DNA of 64,000 nucleotides from Liopterus haemorrhoidalis. Its lineage: Eukaryota > Arthropoda > Insecta > Coleoptera > Dytiscidae. A model generated the notes under the pieces. The model searched no databases, had not been told where the DNA came from, and saw only the letters and a list, made by a program, of their open reading frames with translations. The DNA lies in assembly GCA_963971575.1 (NCBI GenBank), contig OZ020616.1, forward strand, positions 33,646,306 through 33,710,305, read 5' to 3'. Shown piece by piece: positions 1 through 11,515 of this stretch (positions are counted from its first letter, which is position 1; every line of letters begins with the position of its first letter). Position numbers and translations under genes: made by a program.

Positions 1-600
1 TTAGAGCATGAGACAAGAATTTTAGCACATTTTTGGAAAAAGTTGTGTTCAAATAGAAACATTAAAAAAAAACAATGTTTCGTTCCTTAATCTACGTCTT
101 AAGAGCTTCTTTTGATACCGCAAAATAATTTTTTAGAAATAATATTTTTTTTCAACGACTCAAAAATTTTTATATTTTCCCTAAAATTAACAGTTTCGGT
201 TCCCATCAATGTACATTGTAGAGAATTTTTTCAGACTTTTAGACCAACCCCTATGGTAAATACGGTGGGGGACAAATGCTATGATATATTTTTAGCAAAA
301 AAACATAAATAAAAATGATTTTTCAAAAACAAATTTTGTCTGTTTATTCACGCTTTAAGAAATTTCATTAAAACCTCTCAAAATTTTAAAAAATATGTAT
401 ATTTTCGTTGAATACATATTTGTTTATATTTCGCTTGCGACGTATTTTTTTAACTGTCAACCATTTTTCTATATCTGGGTCAAAGAGTTGTACGAGCATG
501 CCAAATTTCAATTTTCTAGGTCGCGCCGTTTGGCCTCAATTTCTACCGTACAGAGAGACACTTGAGTGACATTATTAGGGTTTTATACCTACAAAACTCT
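1..600 (-). repeat. Dispersed repeat family C, copy 1 (cut by window edge)
   Basis: Read on the minus strand, this stretch aligns by eye with 10870-11420. Shared landmarks are the block at 484-512 (caaagagttgtacgagcatg) against 11008-11030, and the block at 205-285 against 11235-11315. The 545-600 part (gtacagagagacacttgagtgac) also matches 19436-19562 in inverted orientation. The apparent 66-residue ORF at 112-312 is not conserved between copies and looks spurious. Class unknown. Confidence 0.6.
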
Positions 601-2042
601 ATAAACATAATTGTTCTAAGCATTTTTTCAGTAAAATGAATATTTGGCAAATATGGGGAACGTTAAAAATTTTAAGTATCACACTTTTGACTTAACATAG
701 TCTTAACACAAAACTTTACAGGAAACAAGTACATACCGAAAAATGTTTTAAATTAAAAAAATATATATATTTTAATGCCATGATTATTTTAAAGGATATT
801 TGTGGGGGTGCTATAGGGATCATCACCTAAAAAAACATAATATATTGTAAAAACTCACTTATATCCGTTACAGCAAGAATGTTTATAACAAAAAATATAC
901 AAAGTACTGGATATATAGCTAATTAATAAATAAAATGGTAGAAATTAAATTTAATTGATATAATTACTACTTAAAACATTTTTCCGGTATTTTTGCTAAT
1001 AAACTACGTATCGAAATGTACAAATTTTTTGACAGCAGAAAAGTTATCTTCTGTTAACGAAAGTTATGAAATAAATTTATTAGGCGGTTAAAAGGCCATG
1101 TATAAACCTGCGTGCTTTGTGGTTGGTGCGTGTTTGAAATCGTGCGTAATTTCTCCCACCACTGCTTAATTCATGTGTTCCTGTTACACAGCTCTGGTTT
1201 ACACACATAATTTAACATAATCTAAGCATAATTATAAACACACATACCCTTATGAAGTGTTGTACACTTTCAAGAAGCATTCCATACATGGTCACAAATT
1301 TAAAATAATCTTCGTAAAGTTAATAAAACACAAAATATTACATATTTTTCATAAAGTGAGAGTTTGTAGTTTGTCACCCGCGTCGATATGTTTTGTAATA
1401 TATTGACGAGTGGAACGTTTGTTAGTTAATTCATTTGTGATCGAGAGATGACCCGTTTACCAGTGCACGCAACAGAATGACTCGTGAGGTCTGCAAGAGC
1501 GTCTGTACTTGGCGCCGATGTTATTCGCGCTTTTATTTCTGCCTTGCGCCGTGGCGCATAGTTCTTATAATATGTTAAATAGAAAAACACTTTTGGACTT
1601 TAATTAGATCGACTTTCCATAATTGACTTCTTAATATAATTAGTTTTAATTTTAATGTTGCGTGACTAAAGACGCTTGCTCATTTTTGATAATTTTATAA
1701 AATGAAACACTTCACTGTGTCATTTCAATGTTTCAATTATATTTAATTGAAATACGTGGGTTAATAATACATTATACATTGTAAATTATGGGTAGATGAT
1801 TCTTAGATTATATCTGACATACATCTTGTAAATTATAAGAAAGGAATATATCAGGAAAATATAAACTTCCACAATTACGAGTGTTCATTTCAGCTATATC
1901 ATAGATTATACAGAATTGTATTATCTTTGGCTAGAACTTGTACAAAAAACTAACTACAATTTGAAGCAATCATTTTATGTTATTACATAGTTAACAAAAA
2001 GTGTATATTTAAATTAAGGAAATAAAGTGAATGTGTTTAAAA
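601..2042. other. AT-rich stretch, no feature recognised
   Basis: No ORF with recognisable similarity, no clear terminal repeats and no RNA gene were found. It may contain diverged repeats or intergenic DNA. Confidence 0.5.
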
Positions 2043-2195
2043 CAGGGGTCGGCAACCTTTCTTACTTCGCAAGCCCCATTCTATATAATTTATTTAATTT
2101 TTACGTCGTGGGCCGCATTTAGTAACAATTTTTTTTGACGGGTCATGCGTATATACTTTTATTATTTCTATCTTGTAAGTAACAGAGTTATTTAA
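2043..2195 (+). mobile_element. hAT-like terminus, partner end not found
   Basis: It begins CAGGGGTCGGCAACCTTT, close to the ends of the hAT-like elements at 3607, 7808 and 34806. No matching inverted right end with a shared 8-bp duplication was found, so it is treated as a truncated copy. Confidence 0.4.
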
Positions 2196-2331
2196 TTAAC
2201 CCTTTAGTGCATGAAGTTATAAATTTTGATTTTTTTTCTTGATTTATATTCACTTTTGTCTATCATAAGACAACCCAGCAGTTACTTTTTTTGTGCTTCT
2301 AGCAGGTGCGCTATGGGGTGTCTGTTTAAAC

Positions 2332-3156
2332 CAGGAGTCGGGGAACAGGGGTAAATGACCCCAAACGGGGTAAAAACGAAATTCTTGGGGGTAATGAGAT
2401 ATTAATAGTGTGTGAATATATAAAATGTTTTGATTGTGCTTGTATAACTGAAAAGATATTGTATGTTAGAACATCTAAATGTATTTGTATGTAAAACAGA
2501 GTTTCTGTATGTACCGAAAATGTCACTATTCGCGACTCAAACTAACGTTGGCGGCGCTGCGTACGACAGTTGATGGCCGACAAGAAGCGTATATTTCAGA
2601 AGTTTTTTCTTAATATCTATCTGTTCAAACAATATTTCGGCAAAAAAGCACTGTATTTAAGTCACTATATTTAAAAATACGTCTTAATTCACATGAATTG
2701 CAGCATAACACACTACAAATATTATAGAAATATACACTTCTGTTTAATTTACCAAACCGCCATCAGATGTCTCACTGTTATTTGGAGTCGCGAATGTGTA
2801 CTGTACTTTTATATATGTTTGAATGTAAATGTGGTATATATGTATTGTATGAGTGTATGGCCACAATAAGGGACCATTGGCCTGTAGTGTCCAATAATAA
2901 AATAAAATAAAATAAAATAGACATAAATGATATGAATACAAAAAATCATAAAAAGTGCGTTTTTTAATACGATAGAAAAAAATATATAATTTTATTGCAT
3001 TATTTTATATTAATTAATATGTAAATTCTAAAGAATTCAATACATCCTTTAATGTAAGTAATCTGCAATTTTTTTTTTTTTTACAAACCAATGGGGTAAT
3101 GTAGCTGTAAATAAATATATTTCTGGGTAATGGGTAAAAATGTTTCCCGACCCCTG
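2332..3156. mobile_element. hAT-like MITE with perfect 8-bp target duplication GTTTAAAC
   Basis: The ends are CAGGAGTCGGGGAACA and, in reverse complement, CAGGGGTCGGGAAACA. The flanks 2324-2331 and 3157-3164 are both GTTTAAAC. Perfect 8-bp duplications with CAG-type termini indicate a hAT-superfamily non-autonomous element. The inside is non-coding and AT-rich, with an (AAAAT)n run near 2893-2918. Confidence 0.88.
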
Positions 3157-3227
3157 GTTTAAACGGACTGTATGCATAATAGTAACAAAATTGGCAGTAA
3201 GTCATGCAAAATAAGTATTTATTTGAA

Positions 3228-3597
3228 ATTTATGAAAAATATGGTATATCAAATAATATAAGTAATATATAACACATAGTATATATCGCTACATGAGTTC
3301 AAAACAGAAATAACTTTAAAGTTTTACGAATTGAGTTATTACTGATTAACTTCAGAAAATAGTAACCAGTATCAGTTTCAAAAGGGAATCAATTCATAAT
3401 ATCAATATTTTGTCTGTAATTGTCAGAATTTATTTTTCGAAACTGATACTGGTTACTATTTTCTGAAGTTTTTCAGTAATAACTCAATTTGTAAAAACTT
3501 AAAGTTATTTCTGTTTTGAACTCATATAGCGATATATACTATGTGTTATATATATATTACTTATATTATTTTATATATTTTTCATAAATTTTTATTT
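3228..3597. repeat. Long inverted repeat, arms about 150 bp
   Basis: The left arm (3228-3379) and right arm (3439-3597) are near-perfect reverse complements around a 59-bp spacer. An example pair is gaaactgatactggttac at 3439 with its complement ending at 3379. It lies between the two nested hAT-like MITEs and probably forms the inner palindrome of the TTAA-flanked element. Confidence 0.85.
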
Positions 3598-3606
3598 CCC
3601 CTAGGC

Positions 3607-4172
3607 CATGGGTCGGCAACTTTTTTTGGTTGTGGGTCAAAATCAACCAAAATATTACTATTAAGCAGACGTTTCGGGTCAGTGGATATTTTTATTATAA
3701 CACAGTCTTTTAGTGAATTATAGGATACATTTTATTGCGAAAATAGTAACAATATGCTTTTAAACTTCAAACATAAAAAAATAATAATTCTAATTATTAT
3801 AAAAACAAATATAATTGTCAAGTTTTAGTTCATTAATTTATGAACTTTATTTATAAATGTTCTCGTCGTTATCAGGGGAGCGATACTGAATTTGTGACTT
3901 TTATTTAGCCAAGTCTGGTTTATACGTAGTCACCCTGAATTGCCGGAAGTTTTACTCCGAAAAATGATAAGATTCGTTCGGACAATGTCGCTGTATTCCG
4001 CCTATATTCACTACTGCAACTTTGTATTGAAACCAAAATGTTATTATTTATATTTTCTCAAAGTTTTCGTTTCATGTTTATGTTTTATAATTTATTTTTA
4101 TATATTTTACCTTATTTGCAGAACTCAAGTGGGTCACTTGGTTACCCGCGGGTCATAGGTTGCCGACGTCTG
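3607..4172. mobile_element. hAT-like MITE with 8-bp target duplication CCCTAGGC
   Basis: The ends are CATGGGTCGGCAACTTTTT and, in reverse complement, CAGACGTCGGCAACCTATG. The flanks 3599-3606 and 4173-4180 are both CCCTAGGC. It belongs to the same GTCGGCAAC-end group as the elements at 2043 and 7808. No coding content. Confidence 0.85.
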
Positions 4173-4249
4173 CCCTAGGCCTTGCGGCGTTTAGGGTGTT
4201 AACTACTACAATGAAATAAAATAACATTACAATATGAATATCATTACAA

Positions 4250-5547
4250 TAATTTTTATTTAATTTCTTTATTCTTCTTCCGATGTCCCTCTCTTTCTTC
4301 CTATTCTCCTTCCGACTTCCCTCTCCGATCTCCTTCCTTCTTGACTCCAGTTCTTCCGTCCATCTTTCTCCCTTGCCTTCCTCGCTCATATGTTCCTTTA
4401 TCTCTGCTGCCCCAGACTGCCAGCTCTCTGCATCTCTTCGCTAAATGCTCTATTATTTTTTCATTTCTTTCTTCTTCCAATATCCCTCTGTTTCTTTCTG
4501 TTCCCCTTCCAGCTACCCTCTCCTATCTCCTTCCTTCTTGCCTCCAGTTCTCTCGCCCATTTTTCACCCTTGCTATTCTCACTCAGCAGTTTCTTTATCT
4601 CTTCCTACCAGACTGGCATCTTTCTGCATCTCTTCTCTAAATGCTCTAATGTTTCCTCTTCTTCCTTGCACATTCTACAGATCATTTCCTCTGGCTTTGC
4701 CCAGTACCTGTTGTTCCTCTCTTTGTTGCCGCATCTCAACCTCGCTATCCTCCTGACTCTACCCCCTGATCTTCTTTTTTTCCCCTTCAAGTATCTCGAA
4801 ATTCCGCTGACTCTTATATCTTTATAACTTTTCACACTCCGCGATTTGTCTGTTCTGTCTGTTCTTTCGTGCTCCTGTACCTCCATTTCCCTCCTGCTCA
4901 ATTCTTCTACTGTATCCGTTACTCCGTTTCTCTTTCTCTCTGCTTCTCTTATGTTCATTCCACACTCCAAAAATACTCTTTTCCTGTCTTTTTCCATGCT
5001 GACAATTTGTCTTTTTGTTCTTCTTTCTTCCCAACATTCCCTTAGTATTTTTCAATTTTCGTTCCTTCTGACTTTCTCCTCATATTTCACTGCCCTCGCT
5101 CCGGCACCCACTCTCAGATTTTCCCTCTTCATTTCGTCTCTCAATATACATCCTGAGGTCGTTCTGTCCACCCCCAATGTCCATCTCATATAACCCTCTT
5201 GTACCCTTTCCATCATTTTCCATTCCTTCCATCCCCAAATCTCCACTCTGTACATAAGGATACTCTTCTCTATTTCATCGAATACCTTCATCCTCCACTT
5301 GATATCGTCATTAAACATCCTCTCCCCTATGCTCCATAGTTTTCCCATAACCAGTCTTGCTTTCTTCACTCTTTCCCTAACGTGTTGCTCTGCCCTGTTC
5401 TTCCTCGTTAGCAAATATCCCAGGTACTTTGTACTCTTCACTTCTTCGATTTCTCTTCCTGACCATTTCCATCTTACTTGCTTTCTCCTTCCTCCCCCTT
5501 TTCCGAACACTATCATTTTCCTTTGATCTCTGTTTACTTTTAATTTC
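4250..5547 (-). pseudogene. 5'-truncated non-LTR retrotransposon, C-terminal reverse-transcriptase region
   Basis: The minus-strand ORF at 5516-5052 reads from MIVFGKGGGRRK through KSTKYLGYLLTRKN, HVRERVKKA and EIWGWKEWKMMERVQ to WTLGVDRTTSG. This is the post-catalytic thumb region typical of many insect LINE proteins. After a frameshift, 4997-4605 carries ARLRCGNKERNNRYW followed by CRMCKEEEETLEHLEKRC, the terminal Cys/His knuckle (C-x2-C...H...C) of these elements. Further frameshifts lead to a basic tail ending near 4255. The catalytic YxDD part and everything upstream is missing, as expected for 5' truncation on insertion. The last ~196 bp are tandemly duplicated. The clade is not assigned with confidence. 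Confidence 0.85.
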
Positions 5548-5965
5548 TTTCATTTAAAGTATATTTATAGCCTATTATTGGTATGAAAGTGTTCAAAACA
5601 TAATTTTGGATGTAATCTACAATCACATTTTATGCATAAATTGTTAATTTACTTTTTTTACCGCACGCTTTACATCGCCTATCCGTTTCCGTATATCGCA
5701 CAATATGAACATTATCTCATATAATAGAGCTTCTTTACCAAAATCATCATCATTATATTTTGATCTAACTTCACATTCTTGTTGTGTTGTAATAATCCAG
5801 GTGGCAAATGGTTTACGTGACCATCATGTTCATCATCAGAATTATCACTATCTTCTTTCGTTTCTGCAGAATTTTCATCGGGAGGTGCATATAAATGTTT
5901 AATATTTCATCTTTATCTTTTTCATTTTCAATATATCTAATATCTCATGTAGGAACAGTATGAAC
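5548..5965. other. No feature recognised
   Basis: AT-rich sequence between the LINE remnant and repeat family A. The 65-residue ORF at 5705-5902 has no recognisable similarity. Confidence 0.4.
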
Positions 5966-6453
5966 AAATCAGCTGTGGCCACTACAGGAACGACCGCCAG
6001 CACAAAGTACTTGTTTAATTTATGCTGCTTTATCAAAAAATGTCTCAAATAAAAGTTGTTAGCTATTGCTTATATAGCAACTTTTGTTAAATAATTTTTT
6101 TCGAAATATTTCTCTGTTGTGAAATATTCGCAAAAATCTTAAAACCGACATGAGTAAACTCCCATTTCTAGTTAACCGATTTTTACCAAAAGTTGATCAA
6201 CTCGTGCCATTGATGTCAAAAGCTTAAATATGAAGTTTCATAAAAAGCCTTTTGGCCGACTTTGCGGACACGGACCGACAGACAAACAGACAGACACACA
6301 GACAGGCAGACAGACAGACCAACAGAAATCATGCTAAAAATAGTCAAAACGTTATGTAGGAACCTCAATTCGTGCAGATCCAATGAAATCTCGAAATGTC
6401 AAAATCGGTTTCATCACAATACCTCCCTTATATATGTAGGCGGTCGGTAAAAA
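5966..6453 (+). repeat. Dispersed repeat family A, full-length copy
   Basis: It starts AAATCAGCTGTGGCCAC, followed closely by gaccgcc, and ends GGCGGTCGGTAAAAA. The two ends therefore carry an inverted ACCGACCGCC-type motif. Other copies are at 17290-17718, 19768-20140 (inverted) and 34981-35453. A (GACA)n tract at about 6265-6325 is at the same internal position in the other copies. Non-coding; class unknown. Confidence 0.8.
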
Positions 6454-6671
6454 TACATATTTATTTTCATATTATAATCATTACGCATAGTGTCTGTTTT
6501 AACAGATAATAAAATATGAGTTGCAGAACACATTGAAATTTCTTTTCACATGTTCACATAATTTAACAAATATTTATATATTATAATCTAATAAATTTTT
6601 AATTATTATTCGAAAATTTAACAATTAGTACTAAATAAATAAATATTGCTTACCCCCCATGCTTTGTTGTA
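6454..6671. other. AT-rich spacer
   Basis: No ORF or terminal repeat recognised. Confidence 0.4.
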
Positions 6672-7100
6672 CAGAGCGGTCATAATTTCTTGTCAGTTAT
6701 GCAATAGTTGACAGAAACATTTTGCTATCAAATTTATTTCCAAGGACATGCACACATAGACGTAGATTCGATTTTTATATTGGGTTATGTATGTTCAATA
6801 TTTCACTTACCTCTAAGAGCTAACCTCGATTAACAATCGTCTTCCAATTACAATCTTAATAACAATAATATCAACAACAACAATAATATCAATAAAACAA
6901 TAATATATTTTAACAAAAACCACTACTTTTTCTCTACACGCCAATGAGTTAACGAACAACATGAAGTTATCAATACAATATCGTTACTGATTGGTTCTTT
7001 GTTAAATTGGAAATTTTAGATATGAGATAGAATACAGTTTTGATATTTTTAAGCTCATTGTTTACTGTTATGTAACTGACAAGAAATTATGATCACACGG
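6672..7100. mobile_element. Tc1/mariner-like MITE family B, copy 1
   Basis: TA dinucleotides flank inverted ends that share TCATAATTTCTTGTCAGTTA, preceded by CAGAGCGG on the left and CCGTGTGA on the right complement. Copies at 40720-41201 and 12242-13705 share the ends and interior. The 2-bp TA target duplication points to the Tc1/mariner superfamily. Non-coding. Confidence 0.8.
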
Positions 7101-7202
7101 TACATAGTTCGAGATCCATCGCATAAAAAAAACTTAAATATACAATAAGCTTAAATATTCAATAGCTATCACACAACTGTGACTGGCACAGCATACAAGC
7201 AC

Positions 7203-7540
7203 CAGTGGCGTAGCCCGGATTTTTGTTTGGAGGGGGCCCGGAAGACAGAATTATTTAAAATATAAATAATGTTCTCACAAGAAAAAAAAGAAGGTCGTTA
7301 CCTCCAAAATCCAAGTGATGAGCAAAAAAAGGTTCTTACCCCCAACATACCAGTGATGAGCCAAAAAAAATGGTCCTCACCTCCAAAATACAAGTGATGA
7401 GCAAAAACAAAAAAAAGGACCTCATCTCCAAAATACAAGTGATGAGAAAAAAAAAGATCTCCTCCAAAATACAAGTAATGGCAAAAAACAAAAGGTCCTC
7501 ACCTCTTCCTTAGCCCCCCCCCCCCTTAGCTGCGCCACTG
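7203..7540. mobile_element. hAT-like MITE carrying a ~40-bp minisatellite
   Basis: The ends are CAGTGGCGTAGCCCGG and, in reverse complement, CAGTGGCGCAGCTAAGG. The flanks acaagcac and aaaagcac match at 7 of 8 positions. About five units of a minisatellite (roughly ctccaaaatacaagtgatg, then agc, A-run, ggtcctcac) fill 7285-7510. The same unit recurs inside other MITEs near 19.6, 21.6 and 24.4 kb. Confidence 0.75.
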
Positions 7541-7595
7541 AAAAGCACCTAAGACACTTGTTGAAACTTTATTTATTACTATTTAGAAAAATAAA

Positions 7596-7640
7596 ATGTA
7601 AGTGTCCATTTGAACGGACATTATGCACTAATGGGTTAAC
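7596..7640 (-). repeat. End of the TTAA-flanked family seen at 2200
   Basis: On the minus strand it reads TTAACCCATTAGTGCATAA and then tgtccgttcaaa, matching the 2196-2220 end and the palindrome around 2324/3157. The rest of the element was not delimited. Confidence 0.4.
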
Positions 7641-8003
7641 TCCATCTTAATAACGATCGTGTCAACTGCAACGAACTCAAACACCAGCGAACATAAACTA
7701 TTGGAAAAGAATACGAAGAAACAATAGGACATTCTTTGATGTTCCACCATCCAGAAACATCGCACGTACACGATTCCAAATGAAGTTTTCTTATCTAAAA
7801 TTTAAAGCAGGGGTCGGCAATCTTTTATAACCGCGAGCCCGCAGCCAGTAACAATTATTTTTTTATATTACCGTGGTAGGCGGCATTCAGTAGTAACAAT
7901 TTTTGGCAGGCCATAGTTACCTTCGTAATTTCTATTTTTTACGATCTTAAGTTCTTGTTTACACTGGTTTACACGTATTTACTTCGGCAATAAATACGCC
8001 TAG

Positions 8004-8788
8004 CAGTGGCGTATTTATGGTCGGTGAGGCCCTACGCGCAATATTTTTTGGGGGCCCCATTCCATTAGGTAATATTTAAATCTGAGTTATTGCTTAATGA
8101 ATACTATGTGTAATACATACCTGTAAAATCTGCAACGACGGCAAATTTTCGACAGTTTTATTTTAAATAGTATAATTATTTTTTTAAGTATAATTGTTTT
8201 GTTTTAAATAGACAACTGATTTAAATTATTTTACTATTTTACATGTAAGTAAAGTACATAACATTAATAAATGTTTATCCCATAATATTAAATGTGCATT
8301 CTGTATTAAATTCCTGGTAGATAATAATTTAATGATTGTTCAACAAAAGACTCATGTAAATCATGAGGCGGCATAGATGTGTCTGAAGATTTATTAGGTA
8401 TTTGTTTATATTAGGATTTTCAGAAATATAGTTAATCAAATCTGGTCATATGCACCCTATATTAGGTATAATTTAGGTTTTTAGAATATAAATAAATAAA
8501 AAATAAATTATAACTGAATCTCGACGCAAATGGGCACTGAATATTTGCTTGATAAGGAGCTTCTCATCTTTCAAAATAGATGCTTAATCTTACGAATGAT
8601 GCCGTTACGCATCACCGTTTGTATTCGTTGTTGGTCGAATTACACTTTTAATAAATAATATTTTATTTTATTTTTATACTTTTAAGCGTCGCTATGTATG
8701 TTTATGTATACATTTTTTATCCAGGGCCCCTTCATCATCCGGGGCTCCGCTTCTGCGCGTAGTGCGCGCACCTATAAATAACCTACTG
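8004..8788. mobile_element. hAT-like MITE with perfect 8-bp target duplication ACGCCTAG
   Basis: The ends are CAGTGGCGTATTTATGG and, in reverse complement, CAGTAGGTTATTTATAGG. The flanks 7996-8003 and 8789-8796 are both ACGCCTAG. Non-coding and AT-rich inside. Confidence 0.88.
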
Positions 8789-8852
8789 ACGCCTAGCGTA
8801 TAAAACTGGGTCCAAATTAGTGAGACGATCCTGTAATTTACAGCGTAATGCA

Positions 8853-10089
8853 CGAGGGTTACCTTTTATGTTTTTACAAACGACCACTAGATGGCAATAT
8901 TGAAATGTGTCATTACTATATTCGTATAATTTGACATTTGTTATTGTGAAATTAGTGGCAGCTTATAAATTGACCGAGTAGTTGATTAACAGTGAGCGTT
9001 TAAAAAAAAAACTTTGTTGCAAAATGGATATTATTCGTGAAGGTTTTTGTTGGATGATTTTTTACGATTTTAGTAAAGGCCTAACTGAACAACAATGCAT
9101 AGATTCGCTTCGTTCAACTTTTGGTAATGAAGCACCATCAGAAAAGACTGTTTACAATTGGTTTGCAGAATTTCGTCGTGATCGTGTGTCCGTCAGTGAT
9201 GAATATCGTGAAGGTCGACCAAAATCGGTTGTAATTCAAAAAAACATCGATGCTGTGCGCAAAATGATTGAAGAAGATGGGCATGTGACTTACCGTGAGA
9301 TAGAGGCATCCTTTGGCATATCGCAGACTGCAATACAAAAGATCTGTTCCCGATAGATTCCGCATAATTTGACCGAAGCTCAAAAAAAGGCTCGTGTTTA
9401 TTGGTGTAAGGGAATGTTAAAAAAATTCAAGCTAGGCACTGCAAAATCCGTATACAACATCGTTACAGGTGACGAAACTTGGATTTATTCATATGAACCG
9501 GAAACTAAGCAACAATCGACTGTTTGGGACTTCCAAGATGAACCAAAACCCACAAAAGTTGTTCGTTCACCAAGCACTTCCAAGAAAATGCTTATTTCTT
9601 TGGTTGTAGTGGACCTGTCACAACCATTCCTTTAGATGATCGGAGAACAGTTAATTCTGAATGGTATACAACAATTTATTTGCCAGAAGTCATCGACAAA
9701 ATCAGGAAAAACAACCAAAAACGTCGTGTCATTCTTCATCATGACAATGCAAGCTCCCACACAGTACGTCAAACAATTGATTATTTGAAGGACAAAAACG
9801 TCGAATTAATGTCTCATTGCTCGTATTCACTTGATTTATTCACTAATAACTTTTTTTGTTCCTCAATGTTAAAGAAAAAATGCTTGGACAGCGATTTTCA
9901 TCACCTCAAGAAGCTGTTGAAGCCTTCGAATACCATGTTTTTGAGATACCAACATCAGAGCGGAAAAATGTTTCGAGAATTGGTTTGTACGCATGCAAAA
10001 GTGTATAAGCCTTAAAGGTGAAAATTTAGTTAGTTCCAAAAAAAAAATGTCTTTCTTAGTTTTGGTAAAAACTTAAAAGGTAGCCCTCG
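8853..10089 (+). mobile_element. mariner element (DD34D type), degenerate
   Basis: The terminal inverted repeats are CGAGGGTTACCTTTTATG on the left and CGAGGGCTACCTTTTAAG on the right complement. They enclose a transposase pseudogene at 8982-10015. The flanking dinucleotides are CA on both sides rather than TA, presumably through mutation. The element is closely related to the inverted composite at 28490-30279. Confidence 0.9.
8982..10015 (+). pseudogene. mariner transposase pseudogene
   Basis: The N-terminal helix-turn-helix region (8982-9356) includes SEKTVYNWFAEFRRDR and TYREIEASFGISQTAIQ. An in-frame TAG at 9354-9356 replaces the Trp codon found in the sister copy (CYRWIPHHLTEAQ at 28.5-30.3 kb). 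The second piece (9369-9635) holds the first catalytic Asp in TGDETWIYSYEPETKQQ. After a frameshift, the third piece (9680-10015) holds the second Asp in ILHHDNASSHT. Thirty-four residues on, the third Asp is replaced by Asn (YSLDLFTNN, where the family has SPND). The stop, the frameshift and D-to-N each suffice to kill the enzyme. Confidence 0.92.
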
Positions 10090-10869
10090 CAACACGCCGT
10101 GTAACATTTTTGCCTAGTTTGGACGGGACCAAGCGCGCAATGCGAGTGATCTGCAAAGAGCTCGACCTGATCCGCTCTATGTCGGTTTTTGTTGCGAACA
10201 AAAATGAGTTCGCCAAATTTGGCTGGACACGGTCGAGGTAGTTTTGACGCTCGCATGCTGGACGTTTGAAACAAAATTTACATAAACTAGAGTTGATAGT
10301 AAATGTTAGTTAAAAAATTTCTTACATTGTTTTCGACATGTTTTGCCAGCAGTTTAGCTTCTTCAAGATTTTTTGTGTTGTATACATAAAACATCTGAAA
10401 TTTTAACAAGAATTTAATAAAACTACAATGTAAAGTTTATCCTAACCAAACATATCTTAACCTAGTAATACTGGAGTCATTTTGTCTACGAAACTTTGCA
10501 TAAAATGAGTTACACTGTGTATTTAGAATACCCTCTAGCTGCAATTTTAATATTTTGGTTATGTTCTTAGCATGTTCTACTCTCGGACTGTTCACAAGAA
10601 ATTTGTTATACGTTCACGACACGTAGATTTCAAGCGAGCATTACGTTACGCGGTACATTACAGGATCGGCTCGCTAATCTGGACCTAGCTTAAGAAAACT
10701 AAAACAGCGCGACAATAATGTGTTGGCTACGCTGGATAAGAAAAGTTAACATTATATTTTCTAATTGGTGGGCCGCATAAAATCGCGTCACGGACCACAT
10801 TCGTCACACGAGTGCCGATTGCCAACCCCTGATTGGTCGGCAACCTTTTTCGGGTTTTGTAGTTATGAC

Positions 10870-10897
10870 CAAAAAACCCTTATACCGTCATTTTGTC

Positions 10898-10953
<56 letters not shown>

Positions 10954-11420
10954 GTCTGTTCGGTAAAAATTGTAGCCAAACGGCTAAACCTAGAGAGTTG
11001 AAATTTGGCATGCTTATACAACTCTTTGACCCGCACATAGGAAAAATACTAAAACATCTAAAAAACATATCCCCCTAAAAATATAAACAAATATGTGCTC
11101 ATCGAAAAAACAATATTTTTTTATAATTCTGAGTAGGATATCAAATGAAAGCCCTTGGTACGTGGATTAACGATCAAATTTTTATTTTTGCAAAATAAAT
11201 TATTTTGAAGAGACGTTTGCCAAAATTGTGCAAAAAATTTTTTGTCCCACACCCTGTAGCCCAGATGGTTTAAACTAAAAATCTGAAAAAATTCTAAGTA
11301 ACGTACATTGGTGTGAACCGGAATAGTACAACAGAAATTTTTGATCAGTACGGTTTGGAAAAAATCGAATTTTTTGTGATTTTTGGCTAGTAATGTACAC
11401 AAGTTATAGCTTTGTAACAC
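10870..11420 (+). repeat. Dispersed repeat family C, copy 2, with (CTGT)n tract
   Basis: Similar to 1-600 in inverted orientation, with shared blocks such as gaaatttggcatgcttatac. A (CTGT)n microsatellite of about 60 bp (10898-10960) begins the copy. Short ORFs on either strand across the microsatellite are artefacts of the repeat. Confidence 0.65.
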
Positions 11421-11436
11421 GCTATTATGGAACGTG

Positions 11437-11515
11437 TATGCTGGTGTAGTGGTTTTGATGCTGGCGTTTCACCCAAGTAACTCGATCCGAAAGGGATCGA
11501 ACCCTGCGAGAAGAG
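11437..11515 (+). mobile_element. tRNA-derived SINE head
   Basis: It contains a box-A-like TGGTGTAGTGG and a box-B-like GGATCGAACCC spaced as in a tRNA (pol III promoter), followed by T-rich sequence. It does not fold into a convincing full cloverleaf, so a SINE head is favoured over a working tRNA gene. Confidence 0.45.

Larger units (their letters stand above)
2200..4198. mobile_element. TTAA-flanked (piggyBac-like) non-autonomous element carrying nested insertions
   Basis: TTAA lies at 2196-2199 and again at 4199-4202. The inner ends are CCCTTTAGTG on the left and, in reverse complement, CACCCTAAACG on the right. Duplicated TTAA targets are the hallmark of the piggyBac superfamily. Two hAT-like MITEs (2332-3156 and 3607-4172) sit inside, so this element is older than both. 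A related end, again next to TTAA, is at 7596-7640. No transposase was seen, and the ends are only loosely inverted, so the class is tentative. Confidence 0.45.
7808..10831. mobile_element. hAT-like composite element with nested MITE and mariner
   Basis: The left end is CAGGGGTCGGCAATC and the right end in reverse complement is CAGGGGTTGGCAATCGG. Subterminal inverted repeats link 8805-8850 with 10640-10690 (tccaaattagtgagacgatc against its diverged complement). The element is interrupted by a MITE (8004-8788) and a mariner (8853-10089), leaving about 1 kb of original sequence. The flanking 8-mers do not match, so one end may have been replaced; another GGTCGGCAACC terminus abuts at 10834. Confidence 0.55.

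Noticed and set aside
4341..4827. Overlapping plus-strand ORFs of 99-145 residues rich in Ser/Leu/Phe
   Set aside because: They are antisense shadows of the minus-strand LINE coding sequence.
7285..7510. CRISPR-like array of regularly spaced repeats
   Set aside because: The units are adjacent, diverged and A-rich without unique spacers, and the setting is a eukaryotic MITE, so this is a minisatellite.
7807..10831. Treating the outer composite as a single element with a confirmed target duplication
   Set aside because: The flanking 8-mers (atttaaag and attggtcg) differ, so only the inverted ends support it.
10765..11078. ORFs across (CTGT)n on both strands
   Set aside because: They are microsatellite translations with no conserved flanks.
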